64,000 nucleotides of DNA from Chrysemys picta bellii (Eukaryota > Chordata > Testudines > Emydidae): assembly GCF_011386835.1 (NCBI RefSeq), contig NC_088804.1:38365549-38429548 (forward strand). Reading direction: 5' to 3'. The notes under the pieces were generated by a model. That model ran no database searches. It saw nothing but the letters and a program-made list of their open reading frames with translations, and had not been told where the DNA came from. The position numbers were made by a program, and so were the translations under genes. Within the stretch, counting starts at the first letter, position 1. The number at the start of each line of letters is the position of its first letter. Shown here in pieces: positions 21,874 to 34,271 of the stretch.

Positions 21874-23104
21874 ATCCGAGTGTCTATTATTTATTACATC
21901 ATTCCCTCCAGGCACACATTTCTAGCAGATGCAGTTAGCTTGTATTTATGTATCATGCAGTAAGTACTCAAGTGGGACTAAGCACGTATTCCAGTTTGTT
22001 GCCATCAGCTGGGTTTTTTGACAGTAGATGTTTCCCCGTCAGTCCATTTCTTGGGCTTGTCTGCAGCTCTTGAGACGCCATCCTGCCATCTTCCCCCCAC
22101 ACGCTCCCCTTCCCACAAAGGTATTTACTTCCAGCATAAACCTGCCATTGTTCCACAGAATCACTCGAGGCATCAAAAATTGCAACGATCGATTTGCAAG
22201 GGCCCTCCAGCCCCGGAGGTAGGCAGCATGCCCTTTCCCACCGTGTGTGTGGTTTCTCCTGCTTGCAGTGTTTGCAGACATGACACAGCTGGAAGATTTG
22301 CAGCTTGTATGTCAGCCCCGCTGACCTTCGTCGAATTTCTTTCCAAGCCCCTGCAGCTTGTGTATGATTTGCAATGTGTCTGTGCTATTCTGAAGCTGCC
22401 CACCAACAGGGAGCATCGGTCTGGAGTATCAGTGTATTCATAGCGGCCCTGTGGACCACAGCAGTTTTCTTGTGAACTGGAACAGTTATTTTCCCAGGAA
22501 AGACAGACTCTGCGTTAGATTTCCAGATAAAGGATACATTTTAAACTCTGCTAGACAGAGCCAATGACATGGAAGCACATGCAGAGAATCTGGAGAAACT
22601 GTTGAGTTCCTGCTACTGCAAGGAGGTAAACACACTGCAAGGGCTGCAGAGAGGGTGATTTCTCTTCCCTCCCCCAGCCTGGCTGCAGATGTGTTTAATT
22701 GTGATGTGTGGGGCAAGATGAATTCAATAGCAGCCCTTTTACTGCACCCTTAACTCATTTGGCGGATGAGAAGAATGGTTGGTGACTCCTGCAGCTGGGA
22801 ACAGCTGATCAGCAGGGGACGCAGTGACATCCTCTCTCACATCACCCTGCTGCTGTATGGGTGTTGTCCACTTGGGGGCAAAGACAGGCAGGTGGAAGGT
22901 GCCACCTGACCTAAATCTCACCTGACTCCTGCTTTCCATGTCTCTCCCACACAGCACAGTGGTAAGGCATTACCCAGCCCCATCGGCGGCTGGGCCACAG
23001 AGAATAACTGCCTCCTGCTGCTTCCAGCTAATAGATTTAGGGCCTGGTCCCAAGCCCACTGAAGTCAATGTAAAGGCCCCCACTGATTCCAAACGTGCTT
23101 TGGC
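21874..23104. other. No gene seen
   Basis: The 141-codon open frame at 22018-22443 shows no recognisable domain. No splice context or repeat is recognised. About 23041-23085 holds a trace of the very old actgaagtcaatg repeat. Confidence 0.4.
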
Positions 23105-23205
23105 GCAGGCCCTAAGGCCATTAGTTCAGATAGCAGAGGTCTGGCGTTCAAACCCTGCTAACAGCCCGGAGGGCCGTTGCACCAGCATCTCACAGGGCAT
23201 TTAAC
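23105..23205 (+). repeat. Older tRNA-derived SINE relic
   Basis: The segment ggccattagttcagatagca is A-box-like and gtctggcgttcaaaccctgc is B-box-like. It has the same general type as the relic at 19852 and is not a functional tRNA gene. Confidence 0.4.
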
Positions 23206-23655
23206 ATCCTGCGGCAGAGACACCCAAGTTCCCCATTTGCTTCCAGAGGCCCATGCAGCCTGCCCAGCAATGCACTCAACCCCTCCTCTCCACTGAGGAT
23301 CCCAACAGCTGGGCAGCCCAGCCCTGACAGCGGGGGATGTTGGCCAGAGAGGGAGCACGGCCAGACAATGCACCGATTCAACACATCTGCAAGGTGACAG
23401 CAGGGTTTGCACAGAGCTCCCCAGTGGATGTTAGAACTGCCTTTCCCCCAGAGCTGCGGGCTCTTGGGTGCGACAGCTCCACTTTCAGCAATCCAGCAAG
23501 CATCCCCAGAGCCTTCCCCACATCCCATTCATTTCATGATAGGGACACTGCCAGGTACAAGGGTTACAAGAAAGCCCCCTACAACCAACTGCGTGTTCTC
23601 CGGGAACAAACCAGAGGGAAGGGGAGAGCGAAAGCAGAGGCAGGGGAGATGAAAG
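23206..23655. other. No feature recognised
   Basis: It lies within a 200-codon open frame (23337-23939) that runs on into a MITE, so the frame is not evidence of a gene. Confidence 0.4.
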
Positions 23656-23938
23656 GTGATATGCAGGGCCGGCTCCAGGCACCAGCCCACCAAGCTTGTG
23701 CTTGGGGCGGCACCTGGAGGGGGGCGGCGCGGTGCGGCGCTCTGGCCGCCGGGGAGAGCGGGGCCATGGCCGGGCACACCGTCCTCCCCCCGGCGCTCTG
23801 GCCACCGGGGAGAGTGGAGCCCCGGCCGGGGCTCGCCGCCCTCCCCCTGCGCCCTCCCCTGCCAGGCTGGGGGGGGGGGCAGCTGGAGGCTTTTTTGCCT
23901 GCGGCGGCAAAAAAGCCAGAGCTGGCCCTGGTGATATG
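23656..23938. mobile_element. hAT MITE, CAGGGCCGGCTC relative, copy 2
   Basis: The element at 23664-23930 (267 bp) starts cagggccggctccaggcacc and ends cagagctggccctg. The TSD gtgatatg is exact at 23656-23663 and 23931-23938. The interior is very GC-rich and differs from copies 1 and 3, so only the ends and first ~40 bp are shared. Confidence 0.92.
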
Positions 23939-24894
23939 AATGGGATAAGAGGTTTTTCCCATTGCCTGGGCCCCAGAAATTCTCATGGTAGCCTCGTCTC
24001 TTGTACATGATAAAAAAAAGGAAAAGGCTCAGTTAGAGGTCTGGATCCAAACACCCTTGATGTTGGGAGAAGTTCAGTTCCTGGCATAGATCAAATTTTA
24101 ATGGCTCTGACCCATTGCTAATCTCAATTCTAAAGAGCTCCAGGGTATGAAGCCAGTGCTGCAGAATGAACTTGAAACATGTACGGTCTCTGCACCCTAC
24201 CCCGGGTTAATCTATTTCTGTCTCTAAGCACTATTAACTATTTACTAAGCTATTGTTAACCGCCAGTTCTCCATTTCCCAATCACTTTTGTAGGAAGAAA
24301 ATCTTGCAGGTTATCATTAACGTCACCTTCTACCAGTGTCACCCACAGTTATCAGAGCTCAGAAGAGACACAATAGGCTGTACAGTTCAAGACTGTCCCA
24401 GCAAACTTGATATCTGAATGGAAAAGCAAGAGAAGGTGCTAATGCAGCATCATTGATCTCTTCCTTAAAGATGAGCTCTCATGCTAGGCCATACTACAAC
24501 GAGGGGAATGGGGAAGGAGTGGGTTAATGTTTTCATGCAAATGTCTTTTTTTTTTTTTGGCTGGTAACTTTCTGCATGTCATCTGCTCATATGCAGCTGT
24601 TTGCCTAGAAAAGCTATTTCCCCCCAGCAAGTCACACACATGTTTTGCTGAGATCACTTTTGCCAACAAAAAGAAAATTGTGCTGTAAAAACTCGGCATG
24701 CGTGGTGGGCCAAATCTGTGCCTAGTCCGAACCCACAGAAGCAACGTCAGGGCTCAACGTGGCCCTGGGTTCTAGCAAGCAGAGGAGATGGCTGCAAATC
24801 TCCTTTACGGGCCATGGATGGCTCTAAGACCATGATGGTGAGGTGCATCATGGGAGAGTAGACCAGGAGCAGCTAAGAGATGGGATGTGGATTC
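23939..24894. other. No gene seen
   Basis: A T run lies at about 24546-24559. No gene or named repeat is supported. Confidence 0.4.
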
Positions 24895-25335
24895 TAGAGC
24901 TGGGCAGAAACTGGAATTTCCATTCTGCAGGAAATTCTGACACGTACGAGTTTGTTTTAATTCCAAATTGGAACAAGTTGAATTTCCGATGGAATGAAAA
25001 TTCTGAACAATTTTGATTCAGAAACATCAAATCATTTTGTTTCAATAATGTCAAAACGTTAGACTATAAAACATGCAATGTAGAATATGATAGTAAAATT
25101 GATTATTTTAATATAATAGCAACTTCAAAAGAACATGAATAGAAACAGCAAAAGTCAAAATGAAACATTTTTACCTTATCAAAACAAAACAGCTAAATCT
25201 AAATGAATCTTTGAATTTTTCCCATCAAAAGTTTTGTCAAAATTGATACATTCCTGCAACACATTTCGATTTTGATGAAACTGCATTTTCTGATGGAAAA
25301 CTTATTCCACTGAAACATTTATGAGCAGCACTACT
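24895..25335. repeat. AT-rich interspersed repeat, copy D
   Basis: It contains agctgggcagaaactggaat, ggaaattctgacacg, catcaaaagttttgtcaaaa and gaaactgcattttctgatgg, shared with the copies at 1690 and 3641. It is probably a decayed MITE of about 440 bp. Confidence 0.5.
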
Positions 25336-26694
25336 GGACCTCTTGCAGCACATACCAGTGTTTTGCCTTAAAGGAGCCACCCGCCCTCCCACCGCATCTG
25401 CAGCTGGGACTAAAAACCTGGGACCCTTTCCCCGTTTGGATCTGGTCTGGAACCAAAGCGACAGGAGCAGATTCTGATCTGGACATCTGAATCCACACTC
25501 AGCCAATGTCATACTGGAAGCTCTGGGTTTGACCCATCCCTAATTTTCTGATAGAGAGTGGGGGTGGGTGCCTGTGTGTTTAACTTTGGAGTGGGATGTT
25601 GTGGAAAAGTTCTGCTCACCAGCTAGATCAACTATGCTGTTCTTTCCAGCTAGAGATGTGTCGCATTCAGCCAATATGGCTGTGCAACTGGTTCCAAACT
25701 TTCCCAGCATCTAGGAGTGCTCAGAACTGGGTTCCTAATTTGGTTTATTATAAAGATACCTGCGGAGCAGCTGTGACGGTCAGTCCTGCATTCCAACCTT
25801 TCCAATACTCTGGATTGTTTGAACCCATTTGTTCTCTACCAGACTCATGTTCATCTGGGGCCAGCATTCAGAACGAGTGGTTGGTTGGTTGTACAGTTCT
25901 GTGCTGGGTAAATGAAGTTGTGGCCATTCCTAGTCTGATAAGAAGGTCACAACGAGCAAGTTAACACAGCAGAATAGTGTGGAGAGGAAGGTGTCTGGAC
26001 TGCGGGATGTGCCCATGTTAGTCTCAGTTATGCTCACTAGAGGGAGGCAACCCCTAGGAGATTGCAGCCTGCATAGACATTGCTAACTGAGGCCAGCAGG
26101 TTTTGAACTTTCAGTGCCTGTTCAAGAGAGGCTGTTAAACTGCATGTGTGTTGTGCTCTGCGATATCATTTCACTGCTGTATTTAACTATTAATCTACCA
26201 GAGCAGTGTGTTCAGTAGGAAATCCAGCCAATACTTCCCTTTGATAACATTCTTTTATAAATATTGGGCCAAATTCTGCTCAGTTACACCAGTGTCAATC
26301 TGGATCTCGGTTGAGTTACACCAGAATTACACAGGTATAAATAAGAGCCAAATGTGGCCCATCATCATTCATCTTGTTTTTCTTCTTTTGGTAGGTTTGC
26401 TTAGTAAAAATAATAGAAGAAAAAGGTGGGCTCGTTTTTGTTATTTAAATCTTCTATTCCCTCCATTATAAAACATTAACTTTTTAAAATAATGAGCCAG
26501 TTAAATTCATGCCAAATTCCAAAGAGAATCCTATCCAGTATCCCTTTCACCTTGAACCCAAAGGAATTCCCCTTGGTAATGCTTTGGCAAGTAATGCCCA
26601 AGTGAATTATATTATCTGGGCTATTTTAAAATGTTAGTAAAACAAGCCTTACATCTTGTCATCAACTGGCTGGCACAGAGGACCAGGAAATTGA
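25336..26694. other. No gene seen
   Basis: A trace of the very old ttacaccagtgtcaatctgg repeat lies at 26262-26350. Otherwise nothing is recognised. Confidence 0.4.
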
Positions 26695-27155
26695 TTTCTA
26701 TTCCAAACCGACACTCGCTCAGTCTATGACCTTGACCAAGTCATTTAATCTTTCTTTGCCTAAGGCTAGGTCTACACTACCCGCCTGAATCGGCAGGTAG
26801 AAATCGACCTCTCGGGGATCGATTTATCGCGTCCCATCGGGACGCGACAATCGATCCCCAAATCGGCGCTCTTACTCCACCAGCGGAGGTGGTAGTAAGC
26901 GCCGCCGACAGAAAGCCGCAGAAGTCGATTTTGCCGCCGTCCTCACAGCGGGGTAAGTCGGCTGCGATACGTCGAATTCAGCTACGCTATTCACGTAGCT
27001 GAATTTGCGTATCTTAAATCGACTCCCCCCTGTAGTGTAGATGTACCCTCAGTTTACATGTCTGTGAAACAGGAATAATCTTTCTGTATGGCTGTTGTGA
27101 TGTTGAATTCACTATTTGTCTTAACAATGCTTTCAGAGCCACAAAGTTTGTGAGC
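26695..27155 (+). repeat. MIR relic split by a Chompy-type MITE
   Basis: The left part, tatgaccttgaccaagtcat...tttgcctaa, and the right part, tcagtttacatgtctgtgaa, join into the usual MIR sequence when the MITE at 26764-27048 is removed. Confidence 0.7.
26764..27048. mobile_element. Harbinger-type MITE (Chompy-like), 285 bp
   Basis: The ends are ggctaggtctacacta and tagtgtagatgtaccc, inverted with 13 of 16 matching. The flanking trinucleotides are taa and tca, a 3-bp TSD with one change, as expected for Harbinger elements. The interior has short inverted pairs such as cgggacgcgacaatcgatcc. Confidence 0.8.
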
Positions 27156-27279
27156 AAAGAAATCGGTGGCTGTCATCTGTTAAAAAATAAGCTCATAACT
27201 TCACTGCAAAATCAAAAAGTACCTTAATTAATAAATTCCTCCCTGATATACATACTTTGTTAAGAACAATCAGTCCTAT

Positions 27280-27575
27280 TTATAAGAACATAACTCTCTG
27301 CCAGAGGATGTTGTGAAGGCCAAGACTATAACAGGGTTCAAAAAAGAACTAGATAAATTACTGGAGGATAGGTCCATCAGTGGCTACTAGCCAGGATGGG
27401 CAGGAATGGTGTCCCTCGCCTCTAGAAGCTGGGAATGGGCGACAGGGAATGGATCACTTGATGATTACCTGTTCTGTTCATTCCCTATGGGGCACCTGGC
27501 ATTGGCCACTGTCGGTAGACAGGATACTGGGCTGGATGGACCTTTGATCTGGTCATTCTTAGGTTCTCTGATCAA
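27280..27575 (+). mobile_element. CR1 LINE 3' end fragment
   Basis: It contains ctctgccagaggatgttgtg, agggttcaaaaaagaactag and ggatactgggctggatggac, the end of CR1 ORF2 and its 3' UTR. Confidence 0.8.
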
Positions 27576-28404
27576 TCAGATACAGTGTGATAGCAGGGCA
27601 AAAGGCTCCTTTTATTTCTTCCTTAATATACCGAGAGAGACAGCGACAGAGACAGAGACCGACCTTGTAACCACTTGACCAAATGACTTCAAATTAGCAC
27701 CATTAAATCTAGTCCAGATGCTGACAACACAGTAATTTTCAACACAATCTGAATGTGCATGTGTCTTATAAAGCATTTAGAATAATTGGCTGTTAAACAG
27801 TAGGATATAATATAACTATATATAGTCTACCTCTCCACTGTTATATATGTAAATAACCTGAGGGATATGGTACAAAGAGTTGGAAAGGGGTGTGTCCCAA
27901 AAAAGCCTTTTCTAAACAGATCACTACTCTAGGTTGCATCTTTTCTTAATTTATATTGTACTTTTTCATGCAAATACTGTATTTTCAGATATTTTGTAAA
28001 ATGTCTACAAAAAAGGAGGATTTTTACCAAAATGGGTGCCTTATTTATTTTCCCCAAGAAGAAAAATTTGAGTCCAGTAAAAGCTTAAACTCAATGTTTA
28101 AGGAAGTCTCAAGAGGTTAGAAGATTTTGAAACCAGCGTCACTTCTGTAGGCTGACTTACGGGAAAAGGCAGAGTTTCTGTTTACTCTTTGGACTTGAAG
28201 GGTTTTTTTTCTTTGTTATTTTGCCACCTATCTTGTTTGGGTTCATTTGTGTCCTTTTCAAAGTCCCCATAAAATGACAAGTTATTGAAATTAACAATAC
28301 AAGTTGGCAAAACGTACAGCAATTGTTAAGTTAGGACCAAATCATGGTCTGGCTGAGGTCAATATAGTTGTGCCACTGAATTCAATGCCCGTAGGATATT
28401 ATCA
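27576..28404. other. No gene seen
   Basis: AT-rich sequence with no named repeat or exon. Confidence 0.4.
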
Positions 28405-30000
28405 TAGAAATATCATAGATTCATAGGATTGGAAGAGACCTCGAGGGGTCAATTAGGCCAGTCCCCTGCACTCATGGCAGGACTAAGTATTATCTAGACC
28501 ATCCCTGACAGAGGTTTGTCCAACCGGCTCTTAAAAATCCCCAATGATGGACATTCCACAACCTCCCTAGGCAGTTTATTCCAGTGCTTAACCACCCTGA
28601 CAGGTAGGAAGTTTTTCCTAATGTCCAACCTAATCCTCTCTTGCTGCAATTTAAGCCCATTGCTTCTTGTCCTATCCTCAGAGGTTAAGAAGAACAATAT
28701 TTCTCCCTCCTCCTTGTAACAACCTTTTACGTATTTGAAAACTGTTATGTCCCCTCTCAGTCTTCTCTTCTCCAGACTAAACAAACCCAATTTTTTCAAT
28801 CTTCCCTCATATGTCATGTTTTCTAGACCTTTAATCATTTTTGTTGCTCTTCTCTGGACTTTCTCCAATCTGTCCACATCTTTCCTGAAATGTGGCGCCC
28901 AGAACTGGACACAATACTCCAGTTGAGGCCTAATCAGTGTGGAGTAGAGCAGAAGAATTACTTCTCGTGTCTTGCTTACAACATTCCTGCTAATCCAGTG
29001 GTTTTCAAACTGCAGGTTGCGGAACGTAAGGCTCTGGGTCGCGGCCGCTCTGGTCAGCACTGCCAACCGGGCCATTAAAAGTCCCATCGGCGGTGCTGCC
29101 CGGCAAAGGCAGGCTAGTTCCTACCTGTTCTGACACCGCGCTGCGCCCTGGAAGCACCAGCAGCAGGTACGATACCTAGGCGGGCGGGCCACGGGGCTCT
29201 GCGTGCTGCCCCTGCCCCAAGCATCAGCTCCGCACTCCCATTGGCCGGGCCCCAGCCAATGGGAGCTGGAGGGGGGGGGGTTGGTGCCTCCAGGCAAGAG
29301 CCGTGCGGAGCCACTTGCGCACCTCCGCCCAGGAGCCGCACCTGCTGCTGGCCACTTCCAGGACACAGCGCAGTTTGCAGTGCCAGGACAGGCAAGAAGC
29401 CTGCCTTAGCATCCCCGCTGCTCCGCTGACCGGGAGCCACTCAAGGTAAGCCCTCACCCCAACCCTGCACCCCAACCCCCTGACCCCCCAAACCCAGAGC
29501 CCCTTCCTGCACCCCAAACCTTTCATCCCCAGCCCCACCCCAGAGCCTGCACCCCCAGCCAAGAGCCCTGACTCCCTCCCACACCCCAACCCCTGCCCCA
29601 GCCCAGAGCCCCCTCCCACACCTTGAACCCCTCATCCCCGGCCCCACCCCGCAGCCCTCACCCCAACCCTCTGCCCCAGCCCTGAGCCCCAAACCCCTCA
29701 TCCCCAGTTCTGTTGGGTGCGGGCATCAACAATTTTCTTCAACTGGGTCACCAGAAAAAAAGTTTGAAAACCACTGTGCTAATACATCTCAGAAGGAGGT
29801 TTGCTTTTTTTGCAACAGTGTTACATTGTTGACTCATATTTAGCTTGTGGTCCACGATGACCCCCAGATCCCTTTCCGCAGTACTCCTTCCTAGGCAGTC
29901 ATTTCCCATTTTGTATGTGTGCAACTGATTGTTCCTTCCTAAGTGGAGTACTTTGCATTTGTCCTTATTGAATTTCATCCTATTTATTTCTGACTATTAC
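28405..30000 (-). mobile_element. CR1 LINE 3' part, split by a hAT element
   Basis: The minus product includes LEKVQRRATKMIKGLENM and, beyond the insert, KFNKDKCKVLHLGRNNQLH and RDLGVIVDHKLNMSQQC, consecutive blocks of the CR1 ORF2 C-terminus. The 197-codon open frame at 28494-29087 is this relic plus the edge of the hAT insert. Insertion of the element at 28996-29776 killed or post-dated it. Confidence 0.88.
28988..29784. mobile_element. 781-bp non-autonomous hAT element in CR1
   Basis: The element at 28996-29776 has perfect 16-bp TIRs, cagttggttt-like: cagtggttttcaaact and agtttgaaaaccactg. The TSD is tgctaatc (28988-28995) against tgctaata (29777-29784), 7 of 8. The interior is GC-rich. 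From about 29450 to 29705 it is a degenerate array of units around aacccctcatccccagcccc. No transposase remains. Confidence 0.92.
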
Positions 30001-30102
30001 TCAGTAGGATCCATCCTTTAATATAAATAGCAGGAAATGCAGTATTAAATGTTTAATTACAGGAAAGCTTTATTTTCATTAAAATAAACTCCTCTGTGGT
30101 TC

Positions 30103-30278
30103 TAGTATCAGACTATCAGGGCTGGAAGGGACCTCAAGAGGTCATCTAGTCCAACCCCCTCTCAAAGCAGGACCAATCCCTAGACAGATTTTTGCCCCCG
30201 CTCCCTAAATGGCCCCCTCAAGGATTGAGCTCACAACCCTGGGTTTAGCAGGCCAATGCTCAAGCCACTGAGCTATCA
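30103..30278 (-). mobile_element. tRNA-derived SINE (Cry type), type-2 (CR1) tail
   Basis: The minus strand has gatagctcagtggcttgagc (A box), gggttgtgagctcaatcc (B box) and the tail ggtcccttccagccctgata. Confidence 0.85.
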
Positions 30279-30927
30279 TTGTTTGTGTGTTAATTAAAAA
30301 CAAAATCTGTATTTACATACAACCAAATGACATACCCAGAAGCAGCAATATTACGGTTTCGATGTTTATCACATATACAGTTTCAGATAATAAGGCATCA
30401 TCAAAATCTCGTCTAAACATACAGCAACAATGGGTGTTTTGTCACTTGCAGATAGCCATGAACAAGGACATATGATTTGAAGTATACAAGGGAGTTTTCA
30501 AATTCAAAGATCGCCCATTGGAACTGCATTTTCTGAATTCCAGGTCAATCCAACACAAAACGCACCGAAATCACCCTGTTGAAATGCTCATTCGTTGCTA
30601 ACATTGTTAAATATAAACACGCTGCAAAGTGCAAAGGGATTTTTGTCCAGGCTGATGCCTTCTGTCCTGTAGATGGAAACAAACTTGCCTGAATGCAAGC
30701 TCACACCCAAGTAAGGGCATTTTGCAAGTTAAGGAGATGGCAGCGCTCTTGGGTGGCTCAATTACAGACAGAAAAACTTCCCAAGGCAGGACTTTCTGCA
30801 AGACTTGGTTCAATAAGAAATAACATTGACTGTTTGAAGGAGTTTCTGCCTGTCTCCCAGTAATAGCCAATCTAGGTTCAAGAGCAATTAAGGGCTAAAT
30901 TCTGCAGCTTTGATTCATCTCTTACAG
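30279..30927. other. No gene seen
   Basis: No supported exon or repeat. Confidence 0.4.
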
Positions 30928-31110
30928 AGATTCTTAGTGTGGGATATAGAAAGAGACCCAGTTTCACTTCCTGGCTTTGCCACCCACTCCTTGGGCAAAT
31001 CACTTAGCCGTTCTGTGCCTCAGTTTCCTCACCTGTAAAATGGGGGCAATAACACTTCCCTACCTCGCAGGGGTGCTGTGAGGATAAATACATTATAAGG
31101 CACTCCGTAA
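30928..31110 (+). repeat. MIR SINE, well preserved
   Basis: It contains cttcctggctttgccaccca, gtgcctcagtttcctcacct, gtaaaatgggggcaataaca and gtgctgtgaggataaata in MIR order. It is the best MIR in the window. Confidence 0.85.
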
Positions 31111-32325
31111 CAGGGGTTAGAGAAGTACCTAAAATAGACAGATAACAGACAAAACTGCTATTGAAACAGCATGGATTTCTTCAGCTGAGGAGTGAGGTGC
31201 ATTTGGGAAGAGTTGAATGAAGGCCAGTGGCTAGAGTAGCAGGATTTGCTCCTCAGGGTTGTAGTGCATTGGCAGGACTCTGGGGAAGGGAGCAGCGCTC
31301 AAGACTGAAATACCGGGGGTTGTACAGCTAAGCATTGAGATGCATTGTTTGTGGAGGCTGTGCAAGGACTGGAATGGTTGCTACGCATCAGAATTGATAT
31401 GGATTGGCAGGTGCATGTAGAAGCGTGCAAAGGGCTTGCCCACAACATTAGGCTTTAGGGTTTTAGCTGAGCACTTTCATGAGCACTAAACTCTTTCACA
31501 CCCTCATTTTGCACACACCAGCTCTGCCTCTTGTGCAGCGTCACTCCTTTGGGGCCCAATTCTACATGCATAAACCTATCCCTGTTCAGCCAGGCACTTC
31601 AGCACATACTTAAGGGCTTTGGTGCAGAGGGACCTTATGCAGCAAGACTCCTTTGAAAGCGACCCTCATGTCATGGCCAGTCCGACTTACGTATGTGCTG
31701 CAGGCGCCATCCTAGCTCATCCCAGGAGGCACATATTTTCCATTGGCTCTCACCCTCAGAGCAACTAGCTCCAGCTTTCAACAAAAAAGTATTTATAACA
31801 GCATGAGGTTGTTATATAACTAAAGGGCTTTTTCCTCTTACCCCTCCACCCCCACCCCAGTGTGGTTAGAATTCTGTAGAACCCACCAACAAGTTTTGCT
31901 CGTCTTCTGGTTTTAGAGCGTGTGTCTCTTAGAAAGAGGAAATGGTTTGGAAGCCGATACAAATTTAAAATGAACAAACACAGAGGGTAAACGAAATGCT
32001 GCCGTCTCAGAGGGAAGCTTTTCTGCAGGAGTTAGGGGGTCCCAAACACCCCATGTTGAGCTGGAAGATTCTGACCCTTGAGCAAAGCACATCACCTCGC
32101 TACTACAAAATACTACAATATTCTGAAGGACTAGCCCCCAGCTTTTGTAGTAACATTATTAGAAGTGGCACAGTTTGGGACCATTGTTGCCGAATATTAT
32201 AGTTAGACGGGAGGGAAGTGTCCTGTAAATGCTGCAAAAGAAGTGTGTGAGACTGGAGAGCTGAGTATGTCCTGGCTGTTACAGACATACTTGTACTCGG
32301 AGGACCAGATTTTCAGCTGAGTTCC
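31111..32325. other. No gene seen
   Basis: About 1.2 kb without a supported gene or repeat. Confidence 0.4.
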
Positions 32326-32577
32326 ATTGTAACCGTGTCAAGTATCGGAGGGGTAGCCGTGTTAGTCTGAATCTGTAAAAAGCAACAGAGGGTCCTGTGG
32401 CACCTTAGAGACTAACAGAAGTACTGGGAGCATAAGCTTTCGTGGGTAAGAACCTCACTTCTTCAGATGCAAGTCTTGCATCTGAAGAAGTGAGGTTCTT
32501 ACCCACGAAAGCTTATGCTCCCAGTACTTCTGTTAGTCTCTAAGGTGCCACAGGACCCTCTGTTGATTGTAACCGTG
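32326..32577. mobile_element. Palindromic Penelope-like dimer 2 with 12-bp TSD
   Basis: The target repeat attgtaaccgtg is exact at 32326-32337 and 32566-32577. The 228-bp insert is two almost identical inverted arms meeting at gatgcaagtcttgcatc. The left arm has the full outer end (ggaggggtagccgtgttag) and the right arm stops at ccctctgttg. Both arms keep the whole core: on the plus strand CTGAAGA at 32482-32488 and GAAA at 32507-32510, and the mirror image on the left. Confidence 0.9.
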
Positions 32578-32799
32578 GACTTCATTGGAGTGACTCCAAG
32601 TTTAGCATGGTCAGATTGTCACTTACAATTCTCCACTCTAACAAACTGGAGTGAATTTTTTGAAAAATTACATTTGAAAAGTTAATGAACAGTGAGTAAG
32701 TTTAGTTTCCAGAAACCTGTACTGAGAAAGCAGGAAGTAAGTGGCCAGCTGACTTAAGCCAAAATACTTCACTAAAATCATTCAGTAATTAACACTCAC

Positions 32800-32892
32800 T
32801 TGGAAGGCAGAGATTGATATTGTACAATACCTAGCACAATGGAGTCCATCCTGATTGTGATTTTTACATGTTAACAGAATATAAATGCTAAA
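32800..32892 (+). repeat. Old interspersed repeat (unnamed), partial
   Basis: It contains attgtacaatacctagcaca and atggagtccatcctgattg, matching the middle of the family at 6945. Confidence 0.4.
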
Positions 32893-34271
32893 CAGTGATA
32901 CTACATGAGTCCATTTCGCCCACTGTACATAGAAGAGGGAGACTAGGCATTTATAAAATCACTTCCAAAGTTTTATACCATACTTCTATCAGTAAGACAT
33001 ACTGGGCCAAATTAATCTGTGATGTAACTACTGGCAGTAGGGATGGAAATGGCCAATTGTATTAGGCAACTTCTGAAGCACCACAGCAATATATAAATAC
33101 ACATTTGGGCTTTGGGATCAGTTCATGACTTCTCTACATCATCATCTACATAACAAAAACCAGAGTAAAGGGGGACATGATTCATTCAGACGGAATGCCC
33201 TATACTGACCTACAGGCCCATGCACAACTCACAATACCACCAACAGAAGCAACATTGATAGATCAAAGACAGGATGTGGCTCTTAGCGTTTAATTACTTT
33301 CCTTTAAATTCATATAACCTCACCCTTCCTCTTTACAAGCATTTGCAATCCTAGAACAGAAATTAGGGAGACTAGAAGGTCCATGAACTCCCCAAGGATA
33401 AAATCAATGGAAACCATAGCAAAAGCACTTACCAGCTGGAAGAGAGCTCCAGCAACCCACCACCCAACCGCCACTATAGGGCTGAAGTTGTTTCTCTGGG
33501 CCAGATTTAAAGGGCCAGTCACCAGACAAGCATGCTGGGAAAGGTGCTTATAAAAAGGGTGATTCTGGTTGGCAGAGTTTTGAGAGTGGTTAGACAATTG
33601 TTGAGAAAGAAGGGGGGGAATCCTTGTTTAAAAATAAATACTGAAGTTTTGGTATAGGTAATGAGAGTGATCCTATTTGCAGAGCAGGTTTCCTGTAGAA
33701 AAGCAGATTTTCCCATATTATTAAAGTTTCTGAATTAAGAAATGAGTTGAGTGAAGGGTGTTGCCCATGTTAAGTTCTCACTATTTGTATCCTAGAGAAA
33801 AAACTAATTAGTAGAAAATGAAATGCAGATTGTTAAATAGGTTAGCATTAGACACATATTAAGCACTGTAACAAATTTATGCTTCTGTAGGAACTTTATT
33901 TTTGTCATTGTGCTGCATGCTATGGGTGCTCAGAAACTGAAAGCAACAGAAAGGATAGAGTTCAGCCAGAACTTCCTGCTCCAGCGATCCAAAAGCATTG
34001 GTTCCTATATCCTAACCATAAGAAGAATCTCTTTTAGCGGTATAGGGCCAATGACACACATTTGAGACTATGTACCCGTAGCCAGTTAACTTCTGTAGTG
34101 ACTGTTTTGAATAGACCTTTCCCTGGAAAAGGAAACTGCCTATCTTAGATATGCTACAATCAGCATAGATGAAACTGGATCAGTGACTGGCAAAACAATG
34201 TTCTCTGCTATGTTAGAACTTCGTTGAGGTTTGCTTGGGGGATTCCTGAAAAGATAGTTTAAAGGCTGGCT
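32893..34271. other. No gene seen
   Basis: About 1.4 kb, AT-rich, without a supported gene or named repeat. Confidence 0.4.

Noticed and set aside
23337..24008. Overlapping open frames of 92-200 codons on both strands
   Set aside because: They arise from the GC-rich MITE at 23664-23930 and cross its border.
28494..29087. 197-codon minus-strand frame with reverse-transcriptase similarity
   Set aside because: It is the CR1 ORF2 tail read into a hAT insert, not a host gene.
29114..29701. Glycine-rich and proline-rich open frames
   Set aside because: They are translations of the C-rich array in the hAT element.
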